Shown one piece after another: positions 1 to 9,099 of a stretch of 64,000 nucleotides of DNA. Position 1 is the first letter of the stretch. Every line of letters begins with the position of its first letter. The position numbers and the translations under genes were made by a program. The DNA is from Pseudomonas viridiflava (GTDB taxonomy: Bacteria > Pseudomonadota > Gammaproteobacteria > Pseudomonadales > Pseudomonadaceae). The notes below the pieces were generated by a model. The model did no database searches. It had not been told where the DNA came from and worked only from the letters and a program-made list of their open reading frames with translations. The stretch lies in assembly GCF_900573885.1 (NCBI RefSeq), contig NZ_UPSE01000346.1, positions 1-64,000 on the forward strand. The letters run 5' to 3'.

Positions 1-21
1 CAGTCGATTTATTCTGTACAT

Positions 22-83
22 GTTGCGGGCTTGTTTTTGAGTTGGCGCTCAGGGGAATACCCCGTAAAAACAACGCCCGCAAC
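22..83. repeat. Inverted repeat, possible terminator of an upstream gene
   Basis: An arm at 22-38 (GTTGCGGGCTTGTTTTT) pairs with an arm at 66-83 (AAAAACAACGCCCGCAAC), with one extra base in the right arm. The loop holds a smaller hairpin, GGGG at 52-55 with CCCC at 60-63. It could end transcription of a gene left of the window; in related Pseudomonas fleSR lies upstream of fliE. The long loop and the T-run inside the stem make it atypical for an intrinsic terminator. Confidence 0.5.
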
Positions 84-140
84 CCTTTCAGAACATCCCC
101 TCGAAATTATTCCGGACAGCAGTGCGCGAAGGCGGGAATC

Positions 141-597
141 CAGAATCTCGGATTAGTCTTCGGTCGCTAATCAAACTTCCCCGCATTGTTGGGCTTCGCC
201 GTTGGCTCAACCCAACCTACGCTTTAATACGCCGGCTCCAGTTTTGGCGTTCGGCTTGAGACTCTGGATCCCCGCCTGCGCGGGGATGAAGGTGTCGTTG
301 TAGAGAACGCCGCTATTCCCGCGAAGGCGGCGGTCCGACGATTCGGAATCCAGAATCTCGGATTAGTCTTCGGTCGCTAATCAAACTTACCCCGCATTGT
401 TGGGCTTCGCCGTTGGCTCAACCCAACCTACGCTTTAATACGCCGGCTCCAGTTTTGGCGTTCGGCTTGAGACTCTGGATCCCCGCCTGCGCGGGGATGA
501 AGGTGTCGTTGTAGAGAACGCCGCTATTCCCGCGAAGGCGGCGGTCCGACGATTCGGAATCCAGAATCTTGGATTAGTCTTCGATCGGTCCTCAAAC
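141..597. repeat. 210-bp direct tandem repeat, two copies plus a third partial copy
   Basis: The unit starting CAGAATCTCGGATTAGTCTT begins at 141 and again at 351; a shortened, mutated copy begins at 562 (CAGAATCTTGG). The second full copy has one inserted base near 389. Each unit carries two short palindromic motifs found elsewhere in the window: GTTGGGCTTCGCC...CTCAACCCAAC (as at 60284) and CTGGATCCCCG...CGGGGATGA (as at 40858). No credible gene lies in 1-739; the short reading frames here follow the repeat. Confidence 0.9.
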
Positions 598-666
598 CCG
601 CCACGCGGCGGTTTTTGGTCAACAAAATCATCCCAATCCGCCATCCCTGTAATCCCTTTCCCTTCT

Positions 667-682
667 TGGCACCCTTGTTGCA
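667..682 (+). promoter_or_regulatory. Sigma-54 (RpoN) promoter of the fliE operon
   Basis: TGGCACCCTTGTTGCA matches the sigma-54 consensus TGGCAC-N5-TTGCA. The invariant GG (668-669) and GC (680-681) are separated by the required 10 bases. It lies about 60 bases upstream of the fliE start codon. In P. aeruginosa fliE is a FleQ- and RpoN-dependent class II gene, so function and position agree. No FleQ site was recognised by eye. Confidence 0.85.
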
Positions 683-739
683 ATCACCCGGTTACCTACC
701 GCATTGCGTCAAAAAACCTGCGGTCACCGGAGAAGCGTC

Positions 740-1069
740 ATGAGTCAGGGTGTCGAGTTCAATCGCCTAATGTTGGAAATGCGCTCCATGCAAATGGAGG
801 CCATGGCCCGTCCGAAAGTCGCGGCAGCACCGGCAGAAGTCGGGGCGCCGAGCTTTTCCGACATGCTCGGCCAGGCGGTCAACAAGGTGAACGAAACCCA
901 GCAAGCTTCCAGCCAACTCGCCGAAGCCTTTGAAATTGGCAAAAGCGGCGTGGATATCACCGACGTGATGATCGCCTCGCAGAAGGCCGGCGTGTCTTTC
1001 CAGGCCATTACGCAGGTGCGCAACAAGCTGGTCCAGGCATACCAGGAAATCATGCAAATGCCCGTCTGA
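740..1069 (+). CDS. fliE: Flagellar hook-basal body complex protein FliE
   Basis: 109-residue FliE, a small periplasmic rod protein that joins the MS ring to the proximal rod and is exported early by the flagellar type III apparatus. The C-terminal half ([20 protein letters not shown], ending [12 protein letters not shown]) is the conserved FliE domain. The start is MSQGVEF at 740, which has a GGAGAAG ribosome site just upstream; an ATG-type codon at 704 would add 12 unlikely residues and overlap the promoter leader. It is the first gene of fliEFGHIJ, which follows the sigma-54 promoter at 667. Confidence 0.95.
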   Translation: MSQGVEFNRLMLEMRSMQMEAMARPKVAAAPAEVGAPSFSDMLGQAVNKVNETQQASSQLAEAFEIGKSGVDITDVMIASQKAGVSFQAITQVRNKLVQAYQEIMQMPV

Positions 1070-1136
1070 GTGGTTGGTGTTCAGCAGCTCAGCGCCCGCA
1101 AGGGTTAAGCAACACGACGCGACAGTGAGTTAAGAC

Positions 1137-2933
1137 ATGGCAGAAGCAGCGATCAGCAACGTACCCGTCAAGGCCGATTCCACCGAGCCCAAGAAGCCGC
1201 TATTCGGCCTCACGTTCCTGGATAACCTGTCGCAGATGACCATGCTCCGGCAGGTCGGCTTGCTGGTTGGTCTGGCGGCCAGCGTGGCCATCGGCTTTGC
1301 CGTGGTGCTGTGGTCGCAGCAGCCTGACTACCGTCCGCTGTATGGCAGCCTTGAAGGCATGGACGCCAAGCAAGTGACGGAAACCCTGGCCGCCGCCAAT
1401 ATTCCGTACACCATGGAACCGAATTCTGGCGCGCTGCTGGTCAAAGCCAGCGACGTGTCCCGTGCCCGTCTGCAACTGGCGCAAGCCGGCGTTTCGCCGC
1501 GCGATGCCAACGTCGGTTTCGAAATTCTCGACGGCGAGCAAGGGCTGGGCACCAGTCAATTCATGGAGGCCACCCGTTACCGTCGTGGTCTGGAAGGCGA
1601 ACTGGCGCGCACGGTGTCGAGCCTGAACAACGTCAAAGCCGCCCGCGTACATCTGGCCATTCCGAAAAGCTCGGTGTTCGTGCGTGACGACCGCAAGCCA
1701 AGCGCTTCGGTGCTGGTGGAGCTGTATCCGGGCCGTGCGCTGGAGCCGAGCCAGGTAATGGCGATCGTCAACCTGATCGCCACCAGCGTGCCGGAGTTGA
1801 GCAAGTCGCAAATCACCGTGGTCGACCAGAAAGGCAACTTGCTGTCCGACCAGCAGGAACTGTCCGAGCTGACCATGGCCGGCAAGCAGTTCGATTACAG
1901 CCGCCGTATGGAAAGCATGTTCAGCCAGCGCGTGGACAGCATTCTGCAACCGGTTCTGGGCAACGGCCGCTACAAGGCTGAAGTGTCGGCAGACGTCGAC
2001 TTCAGTGCTGTGGAGTCGACCTCGGAGATGTTCAACCCCGACCAGCCGGCCCTGCGCAGCGAACAGAAGGTAAACGAAGAACGCTCCAGCGCCGCCGGCT
2101 CGCAAGGCATTCCCGGCGCCGTCAGCAATCAGCCGCCGGGCCCGGCTGCCGCGCCGCAACAGGCTGCGGGCGCTGCGCCTGCGCCGGCCGGCCCGATCGC
2201 CGCCGGGCAGCCGCTGCTCGATGCCAACGGCACGCAGATCATCGACCCGGCCACTGGCCAGCCTAAACTCGCGCCGTATCCGGCCGACAAACGCGAACAA
2301 GCCACCCGTAATTATGAGCTGGACCGCTCCATCAGCCACACCAAGCAACAGCAGGGCCGTTTGCGTCGCCTGTCGGTTGCGGTGGTGGTGGACGATCAGG
2401 TGAACATTAACGCGCAAACCGGCGAAGCCACCCGCACGCCGTGGAGTGCCGCCGATCTGGCGCGCTTTACCCGACTGGTGCAGGACTCGGTGGGCTTTGA
2501 TGCCGCGCGTGGCGACAGCGTCAGCGTGATCAACTCCGCCTTTACCGCCCTTCAAGGTGAAGAAATCGAGGCGATTCCGTTCTACACCCAGCCGTGGTTC
2601 TGGGATGTGGTCAAGCAAGTGCTGGGTGTGCTGTTTATTCTGGTACTGGTATTTGGTGTGCTGCGTCCGGTGTTGAACAACATCACCGGTGGCGGCAAAA
2701 ACAATGCGCTGGGCCACGACGGGCAGGGCGGCGATGTAGACCTGGGTTCCATGGGCGGTCTGGACGGCGAATTGTCCGCTGATCGTGTAAGCCTTGGTGG
2801 CCCGGCAAGCATCATGCTTCCGAGTCCGTCGGAAGGTTATGATGCGCAACTGAATGCGATCAAAGGTCTGGTAGCCGAAGACCCGGGTCGCGTCGCACAA
2901 GTGGTTAAAGAGTGGATCAACGCCGATGAATGA
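1137..2933 (+). CDS. fliF: Flagellar MS-ring protein FliF
   Basis: 598-residue inner-membrane MS-ring protein, the platform on which the basal body and export gate assemble. An N-terminal membrane segment (about residues 38-62) is followed by YscJ/FliF ring-building motifs (YRPLYGSLEGMDAKQVTETL), a low-complexity Pro/Ala/Gly region around residues 320-360, and a second membrane segment near residues 485-508. The acidic tail (VAEDPGRVAQVVKEWINADE) is the FliG-binding end. Length is normal for Pseudomonas. It overlaps fliG by 8 bases, which suggests translational coupling. Confidence 0.97.
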   Translation: MAEAAISNVPVKADSTEPKKPLFGLTFLDNLSQMTMLRQVGLLVGLAASVAIGFAVVLWSQQPDYRPLYGSLEGMDAKQVTETLAAANIPYTMEPNSGALLVKASDVSRARLQLAQAGVSPRDANVGFEILDGEQGLGTSQFMEATRYRRGLEGELARTVSSLNNVKAARVHLAIPKSSVFVRDDRKPSASVLVELYPGRALEPSQVMAIVNLIATSVPELSKSQITVVDQKGNLLSDQQELSELTMAGKQFDYSRRMESMFSQRVDSILQPVLGNGRYKAEVSADVDFSAVESTSEMFNPDQPALRSEQKVNEERSSAAGSQGIPGAVSNQPPGPAAAPQQAAGAAPAPAGPIAAGQPLLDANGTQIIDPATGQPKLAPYPADKREQATRNYELDRSISHTKQQQGRLRRLSVAVVVDDQVNINAQTGEATRTPWSAADLARFTRLVQDSVGFDAARGDSVSVINSAFTALQGEEIEAIPFYTQPWFWDVVKQVLGVLFILVLVFGVLRPVLNNITGGGKNNALGHDGQGGDVDLGSMGGLDGELSADRVSLGGPASIMLPSPSEGYDAQLNAIKGLVAEDPGRVAQVVKEWINADE

Positions 2934-3942
2934 CAACCGCGCCCCCGCCAAGCTGACCAAGGTCGATAAAGCGGCGATTCTGCTGCTCTCCCTCGGCGAG
3001 ACCGACGCTGCGCAGGTACTGCGTCACCTCGGGCCAAAGGAAGTGCAGAAGGTCGGCGTGGCCATGGCCCACATGCGCAACGTGCAGAAAGAGCAGGTTG
3101 AGCAGGTGATGGGCGAGTTCGTCGAAACCGTTGGCGACCAGACCAGCGTCGGCGTCGGCGCCGACAGCTATATCCGTAAAATGCTTACCCAGGCCCTCGG
3201 CGAAGACAAAGCCGGCAGCCTGATCGACCGCATCCTGCTCGGCGGCAGCACCAGCGGCCTCGATAGCCTGAAGTGGATGGAACCGCGCGCCGTTGCCGAC
3301 GTGATCCGCTACGAACACCCGCAAATTCAAGCCATCGTGGTCGCCTACCTCGACCCCGACCAGGCCGGCGAAGTGCTCGGGCACTTCGATCACAAGGTTC
3401 GTCTGGACATCGTGCTGCGCGTGTCGTCGCTCAACACCGTGCAACCGGCTGCGCTGAAAGAGCTCAACCAGATTCTCGAGAAGCAGTTCTCCGGCAGCGC
3501 CAACACCACGCGCGCCACCATGGGCGGCGTGAAACGCGCGGCCGACATCATGAACTTCCTCGACAGCTCGGTTGAAGGCCAGTTGATGGACTCGATTCGC
3601 GAAGTGGATGAGGACCTGTCCTCCCAGATCGAAGACCTGATGTTCGTGTTCGACAACCTTGCCGACGTCGACGACCGTGGCATCCAGGCGTTGCTCCGTG
3701 AAGTGTCGTCCGATGTGCTGGTGCTGGCGCTCAAAGGCGCCGACGAAGCGATCAAGGAAAAAGTCTTCAAGAACATGTCCAAACGTGCCGCCGAGCTGCT
3801 GCGCGACGACCTCGAAGCACGCGGCCCGGTGCGGGTCAGCGACGTCGAAGCGGCGCAAAAAGAAATTCTCACCATCGCCCGCCGCATGGCCGAAGCCGGG
3901 GAAATCGTCCTCGGTGGTAAAGGCGGCGAAGAAATGGTTTAA
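2926..3942 (+). CDS. fliG: Flagellar motor switch protein FliG
   Basis: 338-residue C-ring switch protein that couples stator torque to the rotor and binds FliF and FliM. The N-terminal region (KVDKAAILLLSLGE) is the FliF-binding domain, the middle region holds the EHPQ motif (RYEHPQIQAIVVAYLDPDQA), and the C-terminal region carries the charged torque helix (LVLALKGADEAIKEKVFKNMSKRAAELLRDDLEARGPVR, given here only to locate it near residues 265-305). It starts inside the 3' end of fliF. Nothing unusual is seen. Confidence 0.97.
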   Translation: MNDNRAPAKLTKVDKAAILLLSLGETDAAQVLRHLGPKEVQKVGVAMAHMRNVQKEQVEQVMGEFVETVGDQTSVGVGADSYIRKMLTQALGEDKAGSLIDRILLGGSTSGLDSLKWMEPRAVADVIRYEHPQIQAIVVAYLDPDQAGEVLGHFDHKVRLDIVLRVSSLNTVQPAALKELNQILEKQFSGSANTTRATMGGVKRAADIMNFLDSSVEGQLMDSIREVDEDLSSQIEDLMFVFDNLADVDDRGIQALLREVSSDVLVLALKGADEAIKEKVFKNMSKRAAELLRDDLEARGPVRVSDVEAAQKEILTIARRMAEAGEIVLGGKGGEEMV

Positions 3943-3950
3943 GGCACAGC

Positions 3951-4769
3951 ATGAGCAACAAGGAAGGCCCCAGCGAGTTGATTCGCGCCAAAGACGTCAG
4001 CGGTGTGGCGCGCTGGGCGCTGCCCAGTTTCGACCCCGAGGGCGAACAGCCCGCCGAGGAATTGACGGCGCCCGCGGCCCCCGAAGGCCAGGCAGCGACA
4101 GCACCCGAGCCTGAGGCGAATGCCCAGGGCGAGGAAGTGCAGATCGAAGATGTCAAACCCTTGACGCTCGATGAGTTGGAGGTCATCCGCCAGGAGGCTT
4201 ACAACGAAGGTTTTTCTACAGGCGAAAGAGACGGCCTGCGCTCCGGTCAGGTGAAGGCCAAGCAGGAGGCCGATGCCGCGCTGGCCAGCAAGGTCGCCAG
4301 CCTGGAAAAAGTCATGGCGCAGTTGTTCGATCCCATCGCCGAACAAGACCAGAAACTCGAAGTGGCGCTGGTGCAACTGGTCAGCCAGATGACCCGGCAA
4401 GTGGTGCAGCGCGAACTGACCGTTGATTCCACGCAAATACGCCAGGTATTGCGCGAAGCGCTCAAGCTGCTGCCGATGGGCGCCGCCAACGTTCGCATCC
4501 ATATTCATCCGCAAGACTTCGAGTTGATCAAAGCCCTGCGTGATCGCCACGAAGAAACCTGGCGCATTCTCGAAGACGAAACCTTGCAGCCGGGCGGTTG
4601 CCGCGTGGAGTCCGAGCAATCGCAAATCGACGCCACCATCGAGACCCGTATGGCGCAGATGCTCAAGCAACTGTTCGAGCAACAGCGCGAACAAGCCACC
4701 TCACCGCCCGAAGCGGATATCCAGATAGACCTGGACGGCGACAGCCCGGAAGTCATTCATGCAACTTGA
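3951..4769 (+). CDS. fliH: Flagellar assembly protein FliH
   Basis: 272-residue cytoplasmic regulator that dimerises, binds FliI and inhibits its ATPase until docking at the export gate. It has an acidic Ala/Glu/Pro-rich N-terminal third, then the FliH segment starting about residue 75 ([15 protein letters not shown], a GxxxG-type helix), and a C-terminal V-ATPase-E-like domain ([13 protein letters not shown]). Identity rests on this pattern and its place between fliG and fliI. It overlaps the fliI start by 11 bases. Confidence 0.93.
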   Translation: MSNKEGPSELIRAKDVSGVARWALPSFDPEGEQPAEELTAPAAPEGQAATAPEPEANAQGEEVQIEDVKPLTLDELEVIRQEAYNEGFSTGERDGLRSGQVKAKQEADAALASKVASLEKVMAQLFDPIAEQDQKLEVALVQLVSQMTRQVVQRELTVDSTQIRQVLREALKLLPMGAANVRIHIHPQDFELIKALRDRHEETWRILEDETLQPGGCRVESEQSQIDATIETRMAQMLKQLFEQQREQATSPPEADIQIDLDGDSPEVIHAT

Positions 4770-6117
4770 ACGCCTTAGTTTCGCCAAACGCATGGCGGGC
4801 TACAGCGAGGCGATTCAGTTGCCGGCCCAGCCGATCGTAGAAGGGCGCCTGCTGCGCATGGTCGGCCTGACCCTCGAAGCCGAAGGCTTGCGCGCCGCGC
4901 TGGGCAGCCGCTGTCTGGTGATTAACAACGGCGGTTACCACCCGGTGCAGGTGGAAGCCGAAGTGATGGGCTTTGGTGACGGCAAAATCTACCTCATGCC
5001 GGTCGGCAGCCTGGCCGGTATCGCCCCTGGCGCCCGCGTGGTGCCGCTGCCGGACAGCGGCCGTTTGCCCATGGGCATGACCATGCTTGGCCGTGTGCTC
5101 GACGGCACCGGCCGCGCGCTGGACGGCAAGGGCGGCATGAAAGCCGAAGACTGGGTGCCGCTGGACGGCCCGACCATCAACCCGCTCAATCGCCACCCCA
5201 TCGATACGCCGCTCGACGTTGGCATACGCAGCATCAACGGCTTGCTCACCGTCGGCCGCGGCCAGCGTCTGGGGCTGTTCGCCGGTACCGGCGTGGGTAA
5301 AAGCGTGCTGCTGGGCATGATGACCCGCTTCACCAACGCCGACATCATCGTGGTCGGGCTGATTGGCGAACGGGGTCGTGAGGTGAAGGAATTCATCGAA
5401 CACATCCTGGGCGAGGAGGGCATCAAGCGCTCCGTGGTCGTTGCCTCGCCGGCGGACGATGCGCCGTTGATGCGCCTGCGCGCTGCCATGTACTGCACGC
5501 GAATCGCCGAATATTTCCGCGACAAGGGCAAGAACGTATTGCTGCTGATGGACTCGCTCACCCGTTTCGCCCAGGCGCAGCGGGAAATCGCCCTGGCCAT
5601 TGGCGAGCCACCGGCCACCAAAGGCTATCCGCCTTCGGTATTCGCCAAGCTGCCGAAACTGGTGGAACGTGCCGGTAATGCCGAAGCCGGTGGTGGCTCC
5701 ATCACCGCCTTCTACACTGTGTTGTCAGAGGGTGATGACCAGCAGGACCCCATCGCCGACTCGGCGCGCGGTGTGCTTGACGGCCACTTCGTGCTGTCGC
5801 GGCGGTTGGCCGAAGAAGGCCATTACCCGGCGATTGATATTGAAGCGTCCATCAGCCGGGTCATGCCGGCGGTGGTCGATGCCGACCATATGCGCAACGC
5901 CCAACGCTTCAAGCAGTTGTGGTCGCGCTACCAACAAAGTCGTGACCTGATCAGCGTTGGCGCTTACGTGCCAGGCGGCGATCCGGAAACCGATCTGGCC
6001 ATTTCCCGGCATGCCGCGATGGTCAATTACCTGCGCCAGGGGCTCAATGACAATGAAAGCCTGCAGCAAAGCAAAGACGCACTCGCTGCGGTATTCGCAC
6101 CCGCGCCGCCGCGCTGA
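4759..6117 (+). CDS. fliI: Flagellar export ATPase FliI
   Basis: 452-residue ATPase of the flagellar type III export apparatus, related to the F1-ATPase beta subunit. Walker A is AGTGVGKS at about residues 175-182, Walker B is LLLMDSLTR, and the ATPase alpha/beta signature is [15 protein letters not shown]. The start ATGCAACTTGAACG lies within the 3' end of fliH. Length and motifs are those of a functional enzyme. Confidence 0.97.
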   Translation: MQLERLSFAKRMAGYSEAIQLPAQPIVEGRLLRMVGLTLEAEGLRAALGSRCLVINNGGYHPVQVEAEVMGFGDGKIYLMPVGSLAGIAPGARVVPLPDSGRLPMGMTMLGRVLDGTGRALDGKGGMKAEDWVPLDGPTINPLNRHPIDTPLDVGIRSINGLLTVGRGQRLGLFAGTGVGKSVLLGMMTRFTNADIIVVGLIGERGREVKEFIEHILGEEGIKRSVVVASPADDAPLMRLRAAMYCTRIAEYFRDKGKNVLLLMDSLTRFAQAQREIALAIGEPPATKGYPPSVFAKLPKLVERAGNAEAGGGSITAFYTVLSEGDDQQDPIADSARGVLDGHFVLSRRLAEEGHYPAIDIEASISRVMPAVVDADHMRNAQRFKQLWSRYQQSRDLISVGAYVPGGDPETDLAISRHAAMVNYLRQGLNDNESLQQSKDALAAVFAPAPPR

Positions 6118-6142
6118 CGGGTTGCCAAGGGCATTGCACTAG

Positions 6143-6595
6143 ATGGCGTTGCCAAGCAGAGCCTCGCGCCTGGCCCCGGTGGTGGACATGGCCGAGCGCG
6201 AAGAGCGTGACGCCGCCCGCGCCCTAGGCCAATGCCAAACGTTGGTGAATCAGGCGGAAGGCAAACTCGGCGACTTGCATCGCTACCTCGGCGATTACCA
6301 GCAGCAATGGATTACCGAAGGCCGGAACGGCGTGTCGGGGCAATGGATGATGAATTACCAGCGCTTTCTGGCGCAGTTGGAAACCGCCATCAAACAGCAG
6401 AACCAGAGCGTCGACTGGCACCGCGCCAACCTCGATAAGGCGCGTGAGCTGTGGCAGCAGAAATACGCTCGGCTGGAAGGCTTGCGCAAGCTGGTGCAGA
6501 AATACATGGACGAGGCGCGGGTGGCCGCCGACAAGCGCGAGCAGAAACTGCTCGACGAGTTATCGCAGCGCTTGCTGCAACGTGAGCGCAATTGA
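6143..6595 (+). CDS. fliJ: Flagellar export chaperone FliJ
   Basis: 150-residue coiled-coil protein of the export apparatus, which escorts substrates and links FliI to FlhA. The sequence is rich in charged residues and Gln and predicted almost wholly helical (LDKARELWQQKYARLEGLRK). FliJ is poorly conserved, so the call relies on length, coiled-coil character and position after fliI. It is the last gene of the fliEFGHIJ block; an 88-base AT-rich gap follows. Confidence 0.9.
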   Translation: MALPSRASRLAPVVDMAEREERDAARALGQCQTLVNQAEGKLGDLHRYLGDYQQQWITEGRNGVSGQWMMNYQRFLAQLETAIKQQNQSVDWHRANLDKARELWQQKYARLEGLRKLVQKYMDEARVAADKREQKLLDELSQRLLQRERN

Positions 6596-6640
6596 ATTGA
6601 GCTGCTAGAGTGAGGAAAAGCCACAACCGTATGTTTTTTC

Positions 6641-6654
6641 TTATTTATAAATAA
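6641..6654. promoter_or_regulatory. AT-only palindrome upstream of hsbA
   Basis: TTATTTATAAATAA is a perfect 14-base palindrome in the 88-base gap between fliJ and the anti-sigma antagonist gene, within an AT-rich patch (about 6630-6665) that contrasts with the GC-rich surroundings. It may be part of a promoter or a protein-binding site. No matching -35 box and no sigma-28 motif was found. Confidence 0.3.
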
Positions 6655-6683
6655 CCAGAACATTTGGGGTAGGGGAGCTTCTC

Positions 6684-6989
6684 ATGGCCATCACTTCACT
6701 GCCGTCTGACGACGGGCAAGAGCTGACCATCCGCATTCAAGGACGTTTCGATTTCGGCGCACACCAGGCATTTCGCGACTCCTACGAGCGCGTCAATGTC
6801 ACACCCAAGCGCTATGTGGTCGATCTGGACCACACCACATACCTCGACAGCTCCGCGCTGGGCATGTTGCTGCTGTTGCGCGACCACGCCGGTGGCGACC
6901 ACGCGCAAATAAGCCTGGTGAACTGCAACGCCGACGTGCGCAAGATCCTCGCTATTTCCAACTTCGAACAGCTGTTCAAGATCATCTGA
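6684..6989 (+). CDS. hsbA: STAS-domain anti-sigma factor antagonist HsbA
   Basis: 101-residue single STAS domain. The phosphorylation loop reads TTYLDSSALGMLLLLRDH, placing serines at residues 56 and 57; Ser56 is the known phosphorylation site in P. aeruginosa HsbA. In that species HsbA is phosphorylated or dephosphorylated by HsbR and then partners with the anti-sigma factor FlgM or the diguanylate cyclase HsbD, tipping cells between swimming and biofilm. It is followed after 4 bases by hsbR, and then hptB. Its own FlgM and HsbD partners are not in this window. Confidence 0.88.
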   Translation: MAITSLPSDDGQELTIRIQGRFDFGAHQAFRDSYERVNVTPKRYVVDLDHTTYLDSSALGMLLLLRDHAGGDHAQISLVNCNADVRKILAISNFEQLFKII

Positions 6990-6993
6990 CGCT

Positions 6994-8697
6994 ATGTCGC
7001 TGGATGAGCGTCTGTCCGTCCTGATTGCCGAGGACAACGCCGCCGACCGGATGCTGCTGTCGAGCATCATCAGCCGTCAGGGCCATCGGGCGATCACTGC
7101 CGCCAATGGCCTGGAAGCGGTGGCAATGTTCGAGCAGGAACGTCCCGACCTCGTGCTGATGGACGCCTTGATGCCGGTAATGGACGGCTTCGAGGCGGCC
7201 CGTCGGATCAAGCTCAAGGCCGGCGAAGCACTGGTGCCGATCATTTTCCTCACCTCGCTGACCGAGGGCGAAGCGCTGGTGCGCTGCCTCGATGCCGGTG
7301 GCGATGATTTTCTGGCCAAGCCCTATAACCGCGTCATTCTCGAAGCCAAGATCAAGGCCATGGACCGCCTGCGCCGCTTGCAGGCCACCGTGCTGGAACA
7401 GCGCGACCTGATCGCCCGGCACAACGAACACTTGCTCACCGAGCAGCGTGTGGCCAAAGCGGTGTTCGACAAAGTGGCCCACTCGGGTTGCCTGGACGCG
7501 CCCAACATCCGTTACCTGCAGTCACCGTTTGCCGTGTTCAACGGTGACTTGCTGCTGGCCGCCTTCAAACCTTCCGGTGGCATGCATGTGCTTCTGGGCG
7601 ACTTCACCGGTCATGGCTTGCCGGCCGCCATTGGCGCCATGCCGCTGGCCGAGGTGTTCTACGGCATGACCGCGAAGGGCTACTCGCTCACGGAGATCCT
7701 TCGCGAGGTCAATGCCAAGCTCAAACGCATTCTGCCGGTAGGTGTGTTCTGCTGCGCCACGCTGCTTAACATCAGCTTTCAGCGGCGCGTGTGCGAGGTG
7801 TGGAATGGCGGTTTGCCAGACGGCTACCTGCACCGCGTCGCCACCGGCGAGCGCTTGCCGCTGGTGTCGCGGCATTTGCCGTTGGGCGTGCTGGAACCGG
7901 CAGACTTCAAAGACGCCTGCGAAATCTATCCCTTGGAATTGGGCGATCGCATATTCCTGCTGTCCGATGGCGTACTGGAAACCGCCAACCCCGCCGAGCA
8001 GATGTTTGGCGAGTCGCGGCTGCTGAATGTGTTTGCCGCCAACCGCCAACCCGACCTGCTTTTCGAGGAAATTCAGCAAGCGCTCACGGCCTTTCGCGGT
8101 GAGGCGCATGACGACGTCAGCATGGTCGAAGTCTGCATGGTCGAATCCGACACGTTGCCCCGACCCGCGCTGGCGTTTGTCGACAACGGCCACAGCAGCC
8201 CGCTGGACTGGGCCGCCAGCTTTGAATTCCGCGCGCAAACCCTCAAACGCTTCAACCCGCTGCCGTTCCTGTTGCAACTGTTGCTGGAAGTGCACGGCCT
8301 GCGTTTTCAGGGCGGCGCGCTGTATAGCGTGCTGGCCGAGCTGTACTCCAATGCGCTGGAGCACGGCGTGCTGGGCCTCGACTCGCGGCTCAAGTGCAAC
8401 GCTGCCGGTTTTGCCGAGTACTACCATCAACGCAGCGTGCGCCTGGCAGCACTGGACCACGGCTTCGTGCGTTTTCACCTGCAACTGTTGCCCGAGCCCG
8501 GCGGCGGGCGGCTGGTGATCAAGGTTGAAGACAGCGGAGCGGGCTTTGACGTGCGCGAGGTGCTGGAGCGCCAGCGCGCGGCGCAAAGCCTGTCGGGGCG
8601 AGGCTTGAGCCTGATACGCCGCCTGGCGGATCGGTCCACCTGGGCAGACGACGGGCGCGGGGTCAGCGTGGAGTTCTCTTGGGCCGATCAGGCATAA
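6994..8697 (+). CDS. hsbR: Response regulator with PP2C phosphatase and kinase domains, HsbR
   Basis: 567 residues. An N-terminal receiver domain (residues 1-125) has phospho-acceptor Asp57 in PDLVLMDALMPVMDG. A short coiled coil near residues 125-150 leads to a SpoIIE/PP2C-type phosphatase domain with GDFTGHG at residues 202-208, and a C-terminal HATPase-like domain (ELYSNALEHGVLG, VEDSGAGFD, GRGLSLIRRL) acts as a serine kinase in the family. HptB is the known phosphodonor in P. aeruginosa and HsbA the substrate; both are its neighbours here. All key motifs look intact. Confidence 0.9.
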   Translation: MSLDERLSVLIAEDNAADRMLLSSIISRQGHRAITAANGLEAVAMFEQERPDLVLMDALMPVMDGFEAARRIKLKAGEALVPIIFLTSLTEGEALVRCLDAGGDDFLAKPYNRVILEAKIKAMDRLRRLQATVLEQRDLIARHNEHLLTEQRVAKAVFDKVAHSGCLDAPNIRYLQSPFAVFNGDLLLAAFKPSGGMHVLLGDFTGHGLPAAIGAMPLAEVFYGMTAKGYSLTEILREVNAKLKRILPVGVFCCATLLNISFQRRVCEVWNGGLPDGYLHRVATGERLPLVSRHLPLGVLEPADFKDACEIYPLELGDRIFLLSDGVLETANPAEQMFGESRLLNVFAANRQPDLLFEEIQQALTAFRGEAHDDVSMVEVCMVESDTLPRPALAFVDNGHSSPLDWAASFEFRAQTLKRFNPLPFLLQLLLEVHGLRFQGGALYSVLAELYSNALEHGVLGLDSRLKCNAAGFAEYYHQRSVRLAALDHGFVRFHLQLLPEPGGGRLVIKVEDSGAGFDVREVLERQRAAQSLSGRGLSLIRRLADRSTWADDGRGVSVEFSWADQA

Positions 8698-8727
8698 TCG
8701 CTGGCGTTTTGCTCAGGGAGAGTTCCG

Positions 8728-9087
8728 GTGGCTGACATTCATCTCGACAGTGCCGTATTGGCTGGCTTGCAGGACATCATGGAGGCCGAATATCCGTTGC
8801 TGCTGGATACCTTCATCGCCGACTCCGAAGAACGCCTGCGCTTGCTCCACGCCGCGCTCGCCAACAGCGACGCCCACGAACTGCGCCTCGCCGCCCACAG
8901 CTTCAAAGGCAGCTGCAGCAACATGGGAGCGCCATTACTGGCGAACCTGTGCAAACAGCTCGAAGACGACTCCCGCAGCGCTACCGTACTGGCCGATGCG
9001 CCAGCAGTGCTCGAACAGATCGAGCGCGAATTTGCCATCGTGCGGATTTTGCTGAAATCGGAGCGTCAACGGTTTTCGGCCCTGTAA
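8728..9087 (+). CDS. hptB: Histidine phosphotransfer protein HptB
   Basis: 119-residue Hpt domain protein. His57 in AHSFKGSCSNMGA is the phosphotransfer site. It begins with GTG at 8728, preceded by an AGGGAG ribosome site. In P. aeruginosa HptB collects phosphate from several hybrid kinases (including PA1611 and RetS) and passes it to HsbR, which affects both flagellar genes and rsmY. No kinase gene is present in this window, so the inputs are elsewhere. Confidence 0.88.
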   Translation: MADIHLDSAVLAGLQDIMEAEYPLLLDTFIADSEERLRLLHAALANSDAHELRLAAHSFKGSCSNMGAPLLANLCKQLEDDSRSATVLADAPAVLEQIEREFAIVRILLKSERQRFSAL

Positions 9088-9099
9088 GCCCCGCGTCTT

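Noticed and set aside
1..739. Insertion sequence remnant at the left edge
   Set aside because: Direct repeats and palindromes are present, but no transposase-like coding sequence or terminal inverted repeats typical of an IS.
1200..2960. 586-codon minus-strand open frame opposite fliF
   Set aside because: Shadow of a GC-rich coding strand. Its His/Arg/Gln-rich composition resembles no protein family, while fliF is intact on the other strand.
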